Below are positions 1 to 12,600 of a stretch of DNA of 64,000 nucleotides, piece by piece. Under the pieces are notes generated by a model, which saw only the letters and a list, made by a program, of their open reading frames with translations, ran no database searches and was not told the DNA's origin. The number at the start of each line of letters is the position of its first letter. Positions within the stretch are counted from its first letter, which is position 1. The stretch covers positions 9,424,001 to 9,488,000 of the forward strand of contig NC_079882.1 in NCBI RefSeq assembly GCF_029227915.1, read 5' to 3'. Made by a program: the position numbers and the translations under genes. This DNA comes from Hydractinia symbiolongicarpus. Lineage: Eukaryota > Cnidaria > Hydrozoa > Anthoathecata > Hydractiniidae.

Positions 1-582
1 GTCTTTTTTAAAGTACTTCCTCAACTTGTTCTTGTAATTATTCGTCGGCCATTTTGACACAGATATAGTGGTGTCGTAAATAACTTCTTCGCACGATAGA
101 GGACAATCACACAATTCCCTCGCCTTTCTGAAAAACGTTTTTTCGTGATGGTTCACACAAGTTAAATTTTTCTTCATTTTTCGCGGAAATGATTTGTACG
201 TGAAATATCGTTGAAACGAGTCCGGCACATCACCGCACGCGTCGTAACAGTGGTAGATTGAACAGGAGGACAGGCAGTTTTGAGTTGTATACCTTCCTGG
301 AAAGACTTTTAATTCTGGTCTGTCTACTTGGTTAACACACTGCGAAGCAAATGGTGCTCTCTTTAAGCTGACCCTCTTTTTCGTGATAGCGACTTTGTTG
401 TGAAGACCAGTTTCAACGCTGAAGCTTTTACTCCACAGGTTGGGAAATACCTTCGGATCATGAACAACAATAGAGATGTCGTTATTGTCATCTAAGAAGT
501 CAACCTCTTCTTCCTGAGTACTGGTATGATTTACATAAACAATCAACTTCACACCATGCTGACTTCCAGGAAATATTTGTTT
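1..582 (-). pseudogene. Partial duplicate of the DEG/ENaC gene, cut by the window edge
   Basis: Positions 1-582 match 1378-1959 at a constant offset of 1377 with no difference found in the stretches compared, corresponding to residues about 212-405 of the extracellular domain. Homology stops abruptly at 582/1959, so this copy lacks TM1 and its start. It continues past the window start, so its 3' end is unknown. It lies just beyond the DYNC2H1 stop. It may be a very recent 5'-truncated duplication or an assembly artefact. Confidence 0.8.
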
Positions 583-601
583 AATTTATAATTTTTTTAC
601 T

Positions 602-607
602 TTTAAT
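602..607 (-). terminator. Candidate poly(A) signal ATTAAA of DYNC2H1
   Basis: ATTAAA on the minus strand about 57 nt past the TGA stop. It lies only about 20 bp before the channel-gene fragment begins at 582, so the dynein 3' UTR must be very short or run into that fragment. Signal choice is inferred. Confidence 0.35.
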
Positions 608-663
608 CCCAATCTTGTGCATGTAAATACAAATGCAGTGCTCTCAAGAATATCAACACAAAA

Positions 664-3600
664 TCATTCATTCTTCAGAAATAATGCTGCGCCTGACTTT
701 ATCCACTTTTGTTGATCACCACCACAAGGAACGCTAAGTTGAGCAACAATCTTCTCACGAGTGATTGTGCAGTAGACTGGCAGGACGATACACTCATCAG
801 GACTGTGTGGATCAGCTTGATTCTAAAAAAAAGAAAGGGAAAAATAATACCGATTGAGTAATCTTGATATGTTAATGGTTTTTCCTACAATTCCCTCTTT
901 CGTCTGGAAACGAACGAGCTGGCAGTTAGGATCAAAACTTGAATGTCTTTTAACGCACAGCATAACGCAATGCCAGTACTTTCCTGTTCTTTTGTTAACT
1001 CTAATAAGCATGTACGAGTGACCTACGAGCCGAGGTAAAAACGATGAAGATGTTGACAACAACAACAACAACAACTAAAATTATGTTCGTACGTCATATT
1101 TTGCTTCATATTTACACTACTTCCTGTATACTAAAAATGATTTTACAAAAGAAGCAAGTTTTGTAACAACCATCAGCACAAAGATCATTAACAACTCTAT
1201 GACGGAAAAAATGGAGGCACCCATGTACAACCCAGCTTGACCACCAAGATCGCCCATCAAATTATCAAAACTATACTTCTCCTTTTCCACTTCCTTTTTG
1301 TACAAAAAATCTTCAAAATACACGGAGAGCAACAAGAAATTGTTGGAAAAAAAATCTTCACTTGATGAGTGACTAGTGTCTTTTTTAAAGTACTTCCTCA
1401 ACTTGTTCTTGTAATTATTCGTCGGCCATTTTGACACAGATATAGTGGTGTCGTAAATAACTTCTTCGCACGATAGAGGACAATCACACAATTCCCTCGC
1501 CTTTCTGAAAAACGTTTTTTCGTGATGGTTCACACAAGTTAAATTTTTCTTCATTTTTCGCGGAAATGATTTGTACGTGAAATATCGTTGAAACGAGTCC
1601 GGCACATCACCGCACGCGTCGTAACAGTGGTAGATTGAACAGGAGGACAGGCAGTTTTGAGTTGTATACCTTCCTGGAAAGACTTTTAATTCTGGTCTGT
1701 CTACTTGGTTAACACACTGCGAAGCAAATGGTGCTCTCTTTAAGCTGACCCTCTTTTTCGTGATAGCGACTTTGTTGTGAAGACCAGTTTCAACGCTGAA
1801 GCTTTTACTCCACAGGTTGGGAAATACCTTCGGATCATGAACAACAATAGAGATGTCGTTATTGTCATCTAAGAAGTCAACCTCTTCTTCCTGAGTACTG
1901 GTATGATTTACATAAACAATCAACTTCACACCATGCTGACTTCCAGGAAATATTTGTTTCAAGTTTCCACGGGCGTTAAACGTGATGCATCCAGGTATAT
2001 CGTATGTTAAACTGAAATATGACAAACTACAGTCCGTTTTGTAACCAAATCGACATGCCCGTGGAACGTTTCTTATGATTTTATCATATCCAATTGAAAA
2101 TTCATCAAAATTGACGAAATTTAATTTTCCAAGGCGGTTTGAACTCTCATTCCTGACAAAGCCTTTACTAAATACGGTTTCTGTATCCATATCAACAGTT
2201 ATACCAGGCAACAATTTTTCCTTTGCATTATGTTTTATTTTGTTACAAATCGTCACGCTTGGGAATGGCATTTCGTGAACAGTCTTCGTAGAGACGTGCA
2301 GGAACGTATCGCGAGAGTAGTGCGCCTTTAACGCTCGCATAGCAGAGTATGCGCAATAACAAAAGCAGAAGAGGAATAAAGATAACCAAAACAACTTCTC
2401 GACTTTCGAATTACTCGTTATTATTCGAGGAATACCATGGATTGTTAACGAGTCAACATTTTTTTCAACAGAATTTAAAGAAACTGTCTTGATTTCACCA
2501 TCTAACGATTGGCTATCAATTCTGTTTAACTCAACGGAGTCGAGGCGAGTCATCTTTTTTGCTCTAGAGGACGCCATCCCCATCTGCTGCAATTTGAAAT
2601 CTGCTCCTGTTATCTCAATGTGCTGTTAGTACCTTCACAAACAACGCCATTATCACCGAACGTTTAATATTTACAATCAACAAACATTACTTATTATAAT
2701 GTAAAATTGTAGTTTGTAAATGAAAATGCGTGACTATGAGAATGAGAAAAATAAACGAGAATTACAATGGCATACAAATAATTATGACGGTATACAAAAA
2801 GTGAAATTTTAGATAAACAAGCCAGTGAGATGAAGATGAAATGACGATAGTTTTACGAAAACAATAAGAAGTTGTACAAACAAACATCAAATAGCGGGTA
2901 AATGCAAATTAATAAATAATCACCTTCGGTATCCAGGCTACAGTGCATGGTGGGACAGAAGAAACACTTGGAGAATTGCGTTCGTTTTCAGCTAGGTTGT
3001 TACCGTCGAATGTACATCCTTCTAATTGCAATCCACCAATCTAATTAACACAAAAAATAAAATTGGGATGCTTGATAAAATTTTTCTACAAAATAAAATC
3101 AGTAAATGCAGTACCTTCACCGCGTTCTTCGACAAAGAGGTAGCCTTCCAAGTAGACACAATTTTTAGTTGATCCATTGGTGTCGAAGTTGTCCTGAAAT
3201 ATGAAACACTGGTAAATAGCCTGGTTGCCAAAATCGCCATTTTTTAAAAAGTTAACATTCACTTAATATTAACTCCTTTTTTTCCAGCTATTCTTCAACT
3301 AAAATTGCCGAAATTTTTCAAGCCATTTTCGGCTAAAAAAATTACAAGCATTTAAAAAATGAAAATACTTCCGATTGACCATTTGAATTTTCTGGTGATA
3401 TTCCTGTCTTTTTTTCTGATATTTTAACCTCCACCCCCGTTGATACCCTGCTTTCACCAAGTAACTATAACACAGCAAAATTCAAATTGTATGAACCTAC
3501 CTAGCCGTTTGTTGTCTCAAGGCGTTGAGAAAGGTGTCTGGGTGAAATAATTCTGCTAGATCAAGCTTGTCTGACAGCAAGGTTTTGGAATTAGTTTTTT

Positions 3601-6600
3601 CTAGCCAAGAGGCCAACGCCAACGTTTTCTGCATGGCACCTTTCAACCACAGCACAGGATCTTCAGGACCAGCTTCCCACATTTTACTCCAACATTGAGG
3701 AGTTTCATGATGCATCAATGAAACTGCCATTTTCTGAACTGTTGGAGTTACCAGTTGTGTCCCTAGTAATCGAAACATTATTTTTATTAGTATTATTATT
3801 AAAATTGATAGCCTGTTAAGTTCCTATTGGTACTGCTATTAACGAGGGTCCTGGTGCATTTAAAGCTTCCATCTGAGTTATGAAAGTCGTGCAAGCACAG
3901 TCATCGCTCAACTAGAAAATCTCCTGAGATATCAATCCTATTTTCACGTTATACGCTTTGCAGGAAGGATAGATTCACACTTTCATTCACACTAGTCTCT
4001 GGCATGACTCGACCAGGGTTTGAACTGAAAACTTTCCGCACTGGACACGATCGCTTTAGCACAAGGCTACAAGTCGGTAAATACACCTTAACTACATAAG
4101 CCTAACACGATAGAGCTTTGCTTGGCCAAATACGAACTGATTTACCTTTAATGACTTTTGCAAGCGAAGAAAGAGTCGCATGAACATGCTGAACAAGCAA
4201 AACAGCATTGTAATGTTCCAAACGTACGAATGATTCTACTGGTTGTGTATTTTCGTTATCCACCGGCGCGTGTACCTTCTGTTGTAACGTTTGAGAGCCC
4301 TTAAGAAATTTTTTTAACATATTTAAAAGACGTAACAAAATAAAAAAATACAATATAAAGGTGAAAAACGTTTGTTATGAATCTTTCACTAATATTTTAT
4401 TAAATACCTGGTTTAGTTTCTTCCATAAATTCAATATCGGAGCAAGTTCACTTCCCCATTTTTCTTTATCAAATTTATGAGCAGATATATCTGATCTCAT
4501 CAGTATCTTCAATTGAGAAATAACCTAACACGATAAAGACGTAAAATACGTAAAAGTATTCACAACAGTCTACAACCTTAAATATTTTAAACAGCAGTGT
4601 TGATAGGTCTACTCACTTGGCCACTAACAATACGTTGGGCGGAGCGTTCAATATTAGAAGGTAAACCGAAAAAAGATGGCTTGTCTTCGTCAGGTAGATT
4701 TACAACAACATCAGTGAATTCCTGAAAAAAAATATAAGCGTTCTTAAAATTCAATACACCAAAAAAACAAAAAAAAAAATGAAAAAACCCTGAAAAAAAA
4801 GCAAATTAGTTAATTAAGAAAAACAAAACAAAACAAACAAACAAATAAAAAAGTAAAAAAACAACTACATCAACAAAATGTTTTCCAATAACCTAGCCCA
4901 CCTTGTAGTTAGACGATGCAGGTATGGCGATGTTATCTGGAAACAATTTACTTTTGCTTCTTGCACCGCTCTAAGAAATAAGGAGTACGTGTTATCATAG
5001 TAATCCTTACAGCAAATTCATTGTTGCACAAAAACTAAAAAGCAGTCAACATACCAACAAAGAATCCGAAAAATATTGCTGAAGATATGCTGATAGTACT
5101 CTCACGTCAAAATTATTATCAACGCGACCACCATAAATCGCATTCTCAAAAAGTCCGTGTAAAAAGTCCCACTTGATGGATTTGGAACCTGTGAAAATAA
5201 GAAAAAAGTTGAAGTCAAGCTGAAATAAATAATAAATGTGAAATTAAAATACCAGATGATGTCTTACCCGCGGCTTTGTAAAGTCGGTCGATAATATCTG
5301 CACCAGCACGTAAATCTGCCATCGAAAATTCGTAAAACTTTGTCCAACCCTTAAAAGAAGCGGTTATTCGTCAGAGTGACTCACAGACGCACTTATAAAA
5401 GTCACTTGAAAAAGTCATTAGAAAAAGTCAACTAGCCTGTGGAATGTAATTTCTTCGTTCTTCAACAAGGGCGTGAAACCAAGCCAACGCAAACAGGGTC
5501 TGTGCTCGTGAACTTGAGTTTTGCTGGACAAAGTTTGGACTCCAACTTTCGTAAGAGCGCAGCATATTCTTTTTTATACCAGGTGGGGCTTCAAATGTCA
5601 CCTTCAAACTTGACTGCAACAATATAGTAGGAAACTTCGGATGTGTTTCTGTAGTGAGCCATAACCGAAATCCTTCATTTGGTTGAAGACTATTTAAAAC
5701 CTAAAGTGAAGTGAAGTAGTCAATCAATGAATGAGTGGGTGAATGAATAAATGAGTGAATGGGTAGATGTATAATAAATGGATTAGGAAATGAATGAATT
5801 GATAAATGAGTGAATGAATGAATAAATAAATGAATGAACAAACAAATGAATGAACGAACGAAAGAATGAAAGGGACAGAAATATCTCACTTTTTCCAGTT
5901 TAGGCAACCATGCTGTTACTAAATGAAGATTCTTCAAACACAACCAGTCTCCATTTTTAGAGCAGTCAGAAAGTAACTTCATTGCTATTTCGGCTTGACC
6001 TTGACCCATTGCAACCTGAAAAACGTGATCAAAAATGTCACGAATATGAAGCTACACAAGGTGGCGAGACGTGATACTGATGAGAAAAATATAGTTTAAA
6101 ATTGTCACCTGGTGGTACCTATCATGGCCAACTGTTTGATCAGCCAATTCTTGCAATTCCTAAACAGCATTCATGTCACTTTGTAAGAATATAATTATTA
6201 CATAAAACCAAATTTAACCGACTACAAGTAACAAGAATAACCTGTGAAGGATCAGAACCAGGTGAAATGAGGATTAAAATTGGTTCCTTAGCTGTCGTTT
6301 CTTTTACTAGTCGTTTTAAATTCACCGAAGACGCAGCTAAAGCCTTCAAACCTGTAAGAAAGGGTGAGAAATGGCATTATTAAAACCTCAGATAGGTATG
6401 AAGACACGTAGGTTATTTACTGTACATAAAATATATTTTCCTACCCAACGCTTTGGACGCGAACGAGTTCATTGCACTTTGTAAACGATCTGGTCTCAAC
6501 GCCTGTACAACTAACACCTAAAAGACAATCGCATTTAATAACATCTCCTTACCATTGATATATAGGGAGGAATAGTAAGAAATAAGCTCACCCGTTGAAA

Positions 6601-9600
6601 CGCTGACACTTTATTAGTAAGCGAAGATGGGAATTCTTGTTCACATTGCGAACTCTTGCCGAAACCAGACCATAACGACTGATTAGTTAAGTCAAGTGAA
6701 TTGAAAAGGTTACTGAAAGTGTTCTAGAAATCATAAAAATAGTTGTCAGTTAATTAATTTCACATTACAAACTAGTAAGAAATATAAATAGGATAAAACA
6801 AACACAAATGGAACAACTTTCCCACAGAGTATAAAAAAAAATACCTTAAAGGATGATAGAGCAGACAGTCTTTCTTCGTCAACCCAATCTGGTAGTGATT
6901 TCCCCATACCAAGCAAAGATTCCTTGAAAAAATAAAAAAGAGCATATTAATGCTTTAAAGAATCATTAAAACAAACAAACTCTTTTTCTTCTTCATGATT
7001 CTAACATGATAAAAACAAATATGTATTATATTTTACTCTTCTTTGGAGAACAGCACTGACAATCATTCCACAGAAATACTCCCACTCCTAAAAAAAAAGA
7101 AATATTAACAAACTATATTTTGTTATATTTGTTTAAAAAGTGTACAGAAATTTCGTAGCACGACCAGTTCAAATAATTAACATTAAATCAAAAGGCTGCA
7201 CACTCAACGTACCTGCTTTTCAAACATGTCTGGGTAGATACCATGCACAAGATGAAGACCAAACATCTGTCGATCCGCCTAAAACACAAAATCGTATAAT
7301 TAGTATTTTAAGTTGGTGCATTTCGATAGATGTATTTCACGAAGGTTTATTTTTCACATATCAGTCTTATTATTTTCACTGCTTCGGAATTTTAAATTAT
7401 TTCACGCCTATTTATTTAGATAACTGAACTTAACTTAAATTGAACTTGTTCGTACCACGAAGGTTAATATCGAAAAAGAAAAACTTCGAAATTATTCCGA
7501 AATTAGGCGCAAAGTCCGTAAAAATCGGACTGTGTAATAATATTTTTCTGAAAAAAGCTTCGCGCAACCATTGTGAACACACAGAATACGGATAAACAAC
7601 GGAAACATGCTACGGAGGCCATTTTAGTTTTGAAGTGATGGTGCAGGTTTGCAGATCTGTTTGAGCTTTTTGTCTTTGCCTATAAGCTTTTTAATCTTTG
7701 TAGTAATCGTTTTTATTTTTTTTTACTCCGCATATATTTTTACGTTTTTTTTTTACCCACGTACAAATCTTAAATCGCCAATTTTAAGATTTAGCAAGGA
7801 ACCTAAATTTTAAACCAACTTGGCTAGATTAATATTAGCGAATAAGTGGCTTCTAGTAATCTCGCAAAAAAATTTTTCGCAAAATTAACCTTTCCAGGAA
7901 TTTTTGCGCAAGCAGACAGAGTTTTGTGAATAGATAAAAATTCGCGAAATTTGCAAAAATTAATCTTCGCGAAATTAGGGAACTGAAAGTATATTATGTG
8001 GTAAATATATGTAAAATTATTAATAATTAGTCAGCATACCTTAAATAGACATCTGCTTATGTATTCGTACACCAAAGTTTGAACAGTATTCTTTAACACG
8101 CTCGTTCTTTCCTTCCCCTGAGCGTCCTAAAAAATGCACGAAAAATAAAATCTCCCACACTCCGAGGCCACAGTGATAAGTACGTTTGACGTAACTTTTT
8201 TCATACCTTAGCAGATTTAAGCGCTCTTCTAAATAACTCTAAGAAAGAGGCCAGACTAAATCTGTACATATTGTTGACCTTCGCCAGGTCGCAGATTGCA
8301 AAATACATAGCGCTGCCGTGCTCAGCCAGTGGAAGATAAGCATCTCGCTCCTAAGTAAAAATAGGGAGAAATTATGACATTTATTGGTAACCGATAATCA
8401 ATTCCAACATTTGAAGGACTAATCTTGCGCTACCCGTACCTTGTCAAGTGTAACTTGAATTTGATGAGCGTCTTGTAACGATTGTGTGATGGTACTACTG
8501 CTTGATTTCGTTTTATTGAGCGAATCGAGAAGCTCTTTGTTGTCGAGTATGTTTCCTTCGGCATTTGCAAGTGACTACAACAAAACAACACATGCATAGA
8601 TACATTTAAAATTCATATGAGCAGTAAATATAAGGATATTAATCTGCAAAGTAAAATAACCTCTAATAACGATTCTTCTAACTCTGCTAGCTGGATCTTT
8701 AATTCTTCTTCCTTATGAAGCAATTCTGTTTTCTTTACTTCCAACTGCGGTTTCTCGAGTTGTAATATTAACGCAAGAAGCTAAATAAAAAAGACAGTAT
8801 ACACCAACTGGTCAAAGTATCTGGTATCTTCTAGTCAAAGAGATTTTAATCCTGTCGAGGGTTAATTATTTATGTGTATCTAGAAATCCCAACGCACCTG
8901 CCCAGTCAGGCCAGCTCTTGTTGTTGTAAAGTTTGCTTCGTTTATAACCGATGCAATGTCGGGTGTGAGCTCTGGATTAGGATTACGTGTAGTTAAGAAC
9001 ACTCTAAAGAAAAAGTGTAAACATTGTAAAATCAAATAATAATTCAATACAGGGAGGTAAAAGGAAATGTTAAATTACCTGAAACTCTCATTATAATCAA
9101 CCGTTTTTTCACCCACTTGAACTACATAACGTGGACCTATTAAAACAATAGATGTATTTAGAAATGATAACCTATTGCAGGCCATGTTCCACAGAATGAG
9201 ATTGTTATGAGTCAAGCTTTAGAATCCTTAATACTTACCTTGGCTAACAAAATCCTTCCTTAAAATCGGGTACAGGATCGGTTCAACGCCATCAACCTCC
9301 TGAATAACCAGCGTCTTGCCAAATCGGACTGCAAGTTCAAGTGATGTCACAAAGTTTGCATCCTAAAACAAAACAATCGCATAATAGTTTGATGCAAGTA
9401 AATATGTAGAATAAATATATTAAAAATGTACCGTGTATGAACTACTATACCTGTTGATTGACGACTTCCAAACGTTGGTCTTTCATGTGGTGTTTCAGCC
9501 ACTCCGTAGCTTGCTGTGATGGATCAACCAAAAATGGACAACCGGAATCCTGTAAAAGGTAAAGTTGATGAAAATAAAAGAAGTTGGACGAACCAGAGAA

Positions 9601-12600
9601 GAGAAAAGAAAAAGTGCTCGATCATCGTTTTACTTACTTTCAAAATAATCAGTGCATTCTCCATTGACAGTACATCAGATGGTAACCCTTCTCCTTTCCA
9701 AACTAACTGTTCACTCTCCGAGGTTAAATATTTCTTCAAATCAAACTCTTCTATTCCAACGATTTGGCACCATTTGTTGACAAATTTGCGACGAACATTT
9801 TCCGGTTGACAACCAAGGTAGGTGATAAATCCAGCAGCCAGCTGTGAACGGGCAGGAAGCTGTTCAGTTTCCTTGGTAAGCTCGCCAACCTTAATAAAAG
9901 AAAATCCCGATGATGATTCCATTTTATAAATGCGTTAAAATCAAGCTAGTCGACATGTTTTAAACGCATAGTTAGGATAAATACTGTACCGATTAACACA
10001 AACTAGAGTTTATATTTGACTCACCTGCACTGACCATCTTTTAAATTCGCCTTGCAGCTTCCCAACCAATGTTTCAGCAGCCGTAATCGTCTCTTGAGCT
10101 TTATCCACATCAACTTTCAGTTTGGCAGCTTCTTGAGTTCGCTTTTCAAATCTGCAATGAAGGTAATTTTGTGCTTATAAACAAAAAAAAATAGTTAAAG
10201 TCGAATTTGAAAAATTATAAAAATATATGACTACTTACTTTCCTTTCATGTCTGCAACTTTCTTATCGACTGTATCTAACGCTTTTCCTAATTTATCCAG
10301 ACGTTGTTGCGACTTGTCAATACCCCTGGAAATAAAGAGAATTATCATCGCAAAACTGAAATGTGAAGGGCGACAAGATTCCTTAATCAAACACAATGCA
10401 TACTTCTGTAAGTCAGCTTGTTCTTTCTCTAACGGTTCAATCTTTTCCAGCACTTTAGAATATTGAATGTTCGCTCTCACCCATGCAGCAAGAGGCGCGG
10501 CAGCCACACTAGCACGTTTAGCAACCTGCACACAAAATAGTAATTACACTATAATTAAATGTAATGTAATAAATAAATAAATGTAATACAGAAACCCACG
10601 CACCTTGGGATCAAAAGATGATTTTTTACTCTTTAATAATTCCTCCACATTTTCTCGAACTTCAGGTGACACATTGTGCGCATCGAAGTTGCAAATCTCT
10701 TCCTTTACACCTCGTTTAGCCAAAAAGCTAAAAACAGCAACAAGCTAAGTAATAGATGCTACTCACAATACCCACATGGTATAATTTAATCATTTTTAAA
10801 TACCAACCTTCTCATGCTCACCCATGATGTATCCATGATTCCCATCAAACGTAAAACCCCTTCTAGGATATCACGGATAGCATCGGGAGGCATTCGAAGC
10901 GCCCTGATCTCACTCAAGGATTCTGATTTGATTCCACCAACTGCTTTTTGCGCTTCTTCTAACAATGGTCCAATCTCGCTTAGTTCTGCCTCGATTACTT
11001 TCTTACGTTTTTCTAACTTTTCAGCTTCGACTCCTTGTTTCTCTTTTAATCGTTCCATTTCAGTTTTCTGATCTCCTGCATTCTAAAGTAACCAAAGAAA
11101 TTCAATTTAGTAGTTCGGAAAGGAAGTAGACTTCATATATTTAAAAAAATTGGTACAACTACTATAAGTAAAACTCTGCCACGTTACTTTTCAGTACATT
11201 AATTTCAAAACGAATGACTATGCTAAATTATATCATTTTCATAAAATGACAAATAGAAATTTTAGGGAAATCTCGCAGTAATTTAATTAGTCGATCACAC
11301 TATTTATTTTTTTAAAAAAATCAGGCCTTGCCAATCAATATATCAAAAGCATGGATGTTGAAATAACTTTATTCGAATAAAAACATTACATGTGTTAACT
11401 ACTGACAAAAATGCTCATTATATTCAACAACTGCATAGTAAACTTAATACCTGCATACTCTGCGTTATACCCTTCAATGCTGCATCAGCTTCAGCTTGTT
11501 TCTCAGATAGTAACTTGCTCTGTTCGGCTGCTTTTTTCTTCAAATCATCAACCAGTGAGGTGGCTTCATTTAACTTTGAGACACCACCCTAAATAGTCGA
11601 GGAAAAAAGGAAATATAACAGCAGTAGCAGTAGGATTAAAAACATTAAATTGTTTATAATGGAGACAAACCTGTAGATGATTTCTTCTTTTTTCAATCCC
11701 ATCTTTCTTGCTTGTGAAAACATTAATGTAGTTTTGCAAAAAGTTCAAGTATTGTCTTGGAGTTGCACCAGTTTTTAAGCAGCTTTGATGAATCAGATAG
11801 AAGTGTTCGCAAAGTTTTTCATTAATTGGAAAGTCGTACAATGCTTTCGAATTGACATCCTTAATGTTGTTTTTCTGCTCAAGTAACATCTTTGGAACTG
11901 AAAATAAAAATGATTTATACATACAAATACAAACATAAATATAAAATTAAAAATAACTGAATCGAAGATGAAGGTTTAGGATGTAATTCTTACTTTTTAA
12001 CATACTACTTTTGTTCCACCCTTCCAGCCATTGAAAAGAACAACATTTATACAACGCAGGGTTAGCCTCACAATTTACAACAAAATTTGATGAGGAAGAA
12101 TCCATAATTAACACAATGTGTAAATTGCATAACACACGCCGAGCAAAATATGCATGAATCGGCCCACGGAAACCGTCTTGTGAAGCTTGATCTCTCAGAG
12201 GAGCAAGGAGAGGGTCCAATTCTTCAGATGTGTAAAGACCAGGAACGTCACCAGAGCAAAGTAAACTGTTAATAAGTTCTAGAAATTCTGCTTCGACCAA
12301 CTGATGATCTTCAATCAATAAAATTACTTGTTCACCGTCAATGCCAGCACTTTGCATTGCCTGATTTAAAAGAGGGTTAATTAGTACACTAAACGCCACT
12401 GAATTAAGTAAACACATTTCAACAAATATCACTTACTATTTTCAAGTCGTTTTTGAACTGCTTTACGCCATATCCTCTTGAAATTTTCGGACTAACAATA
12501 TTAACTTGGTGCATGTGAGCCACAAGCATAACAGCTGTTCTTCGACCAACACCGCTACGACCAGCCAAGACAAGCGAACCACTTGGCTGTGTTAAAACTC

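Larger units (their letters stand above)
664..7278 (-). other. DYNC2H1: DYNC2H1 exons 56-74: AAA6 and C-terminal domain (about residues 3549-4290)
   Basis: Exons: 7213-7278, 7037-7087, 6845-6922, 6592-6723, 6445-6517, 6242-6351, 6109-6159, 5890-6015, 5437-5700, 5268-5349, 5055-5188, 4902-4970, 4617-4721, 4408-4524, 4146-4299, 3501-3762, 3115-3193, 2924-3040, 664-822. Anchor blocks are [67 protein letters not shown], then [13 protein letters not shown] in the terminal exon. Exon 64 is followed by a GC donor instead of GT. Intron 55 (7279-8039) is long and AT-rich with no gene seen. Confidence 0.92.

Noticed and set aside
823-1074. 83-codon minus-strand frame next to the terminal dynein exon
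   Set aside because: It lies inside DYNC2H1 intron 73 and would break the [19 protein letters not shown] join that matches human DYNC2H1.
5701-6009. 102-codon minus-strand frame rich in F, I, H, S
   Set aside because: The first 42 codons are dynein exon 63; the rest is translated microsatellite in the following intron.
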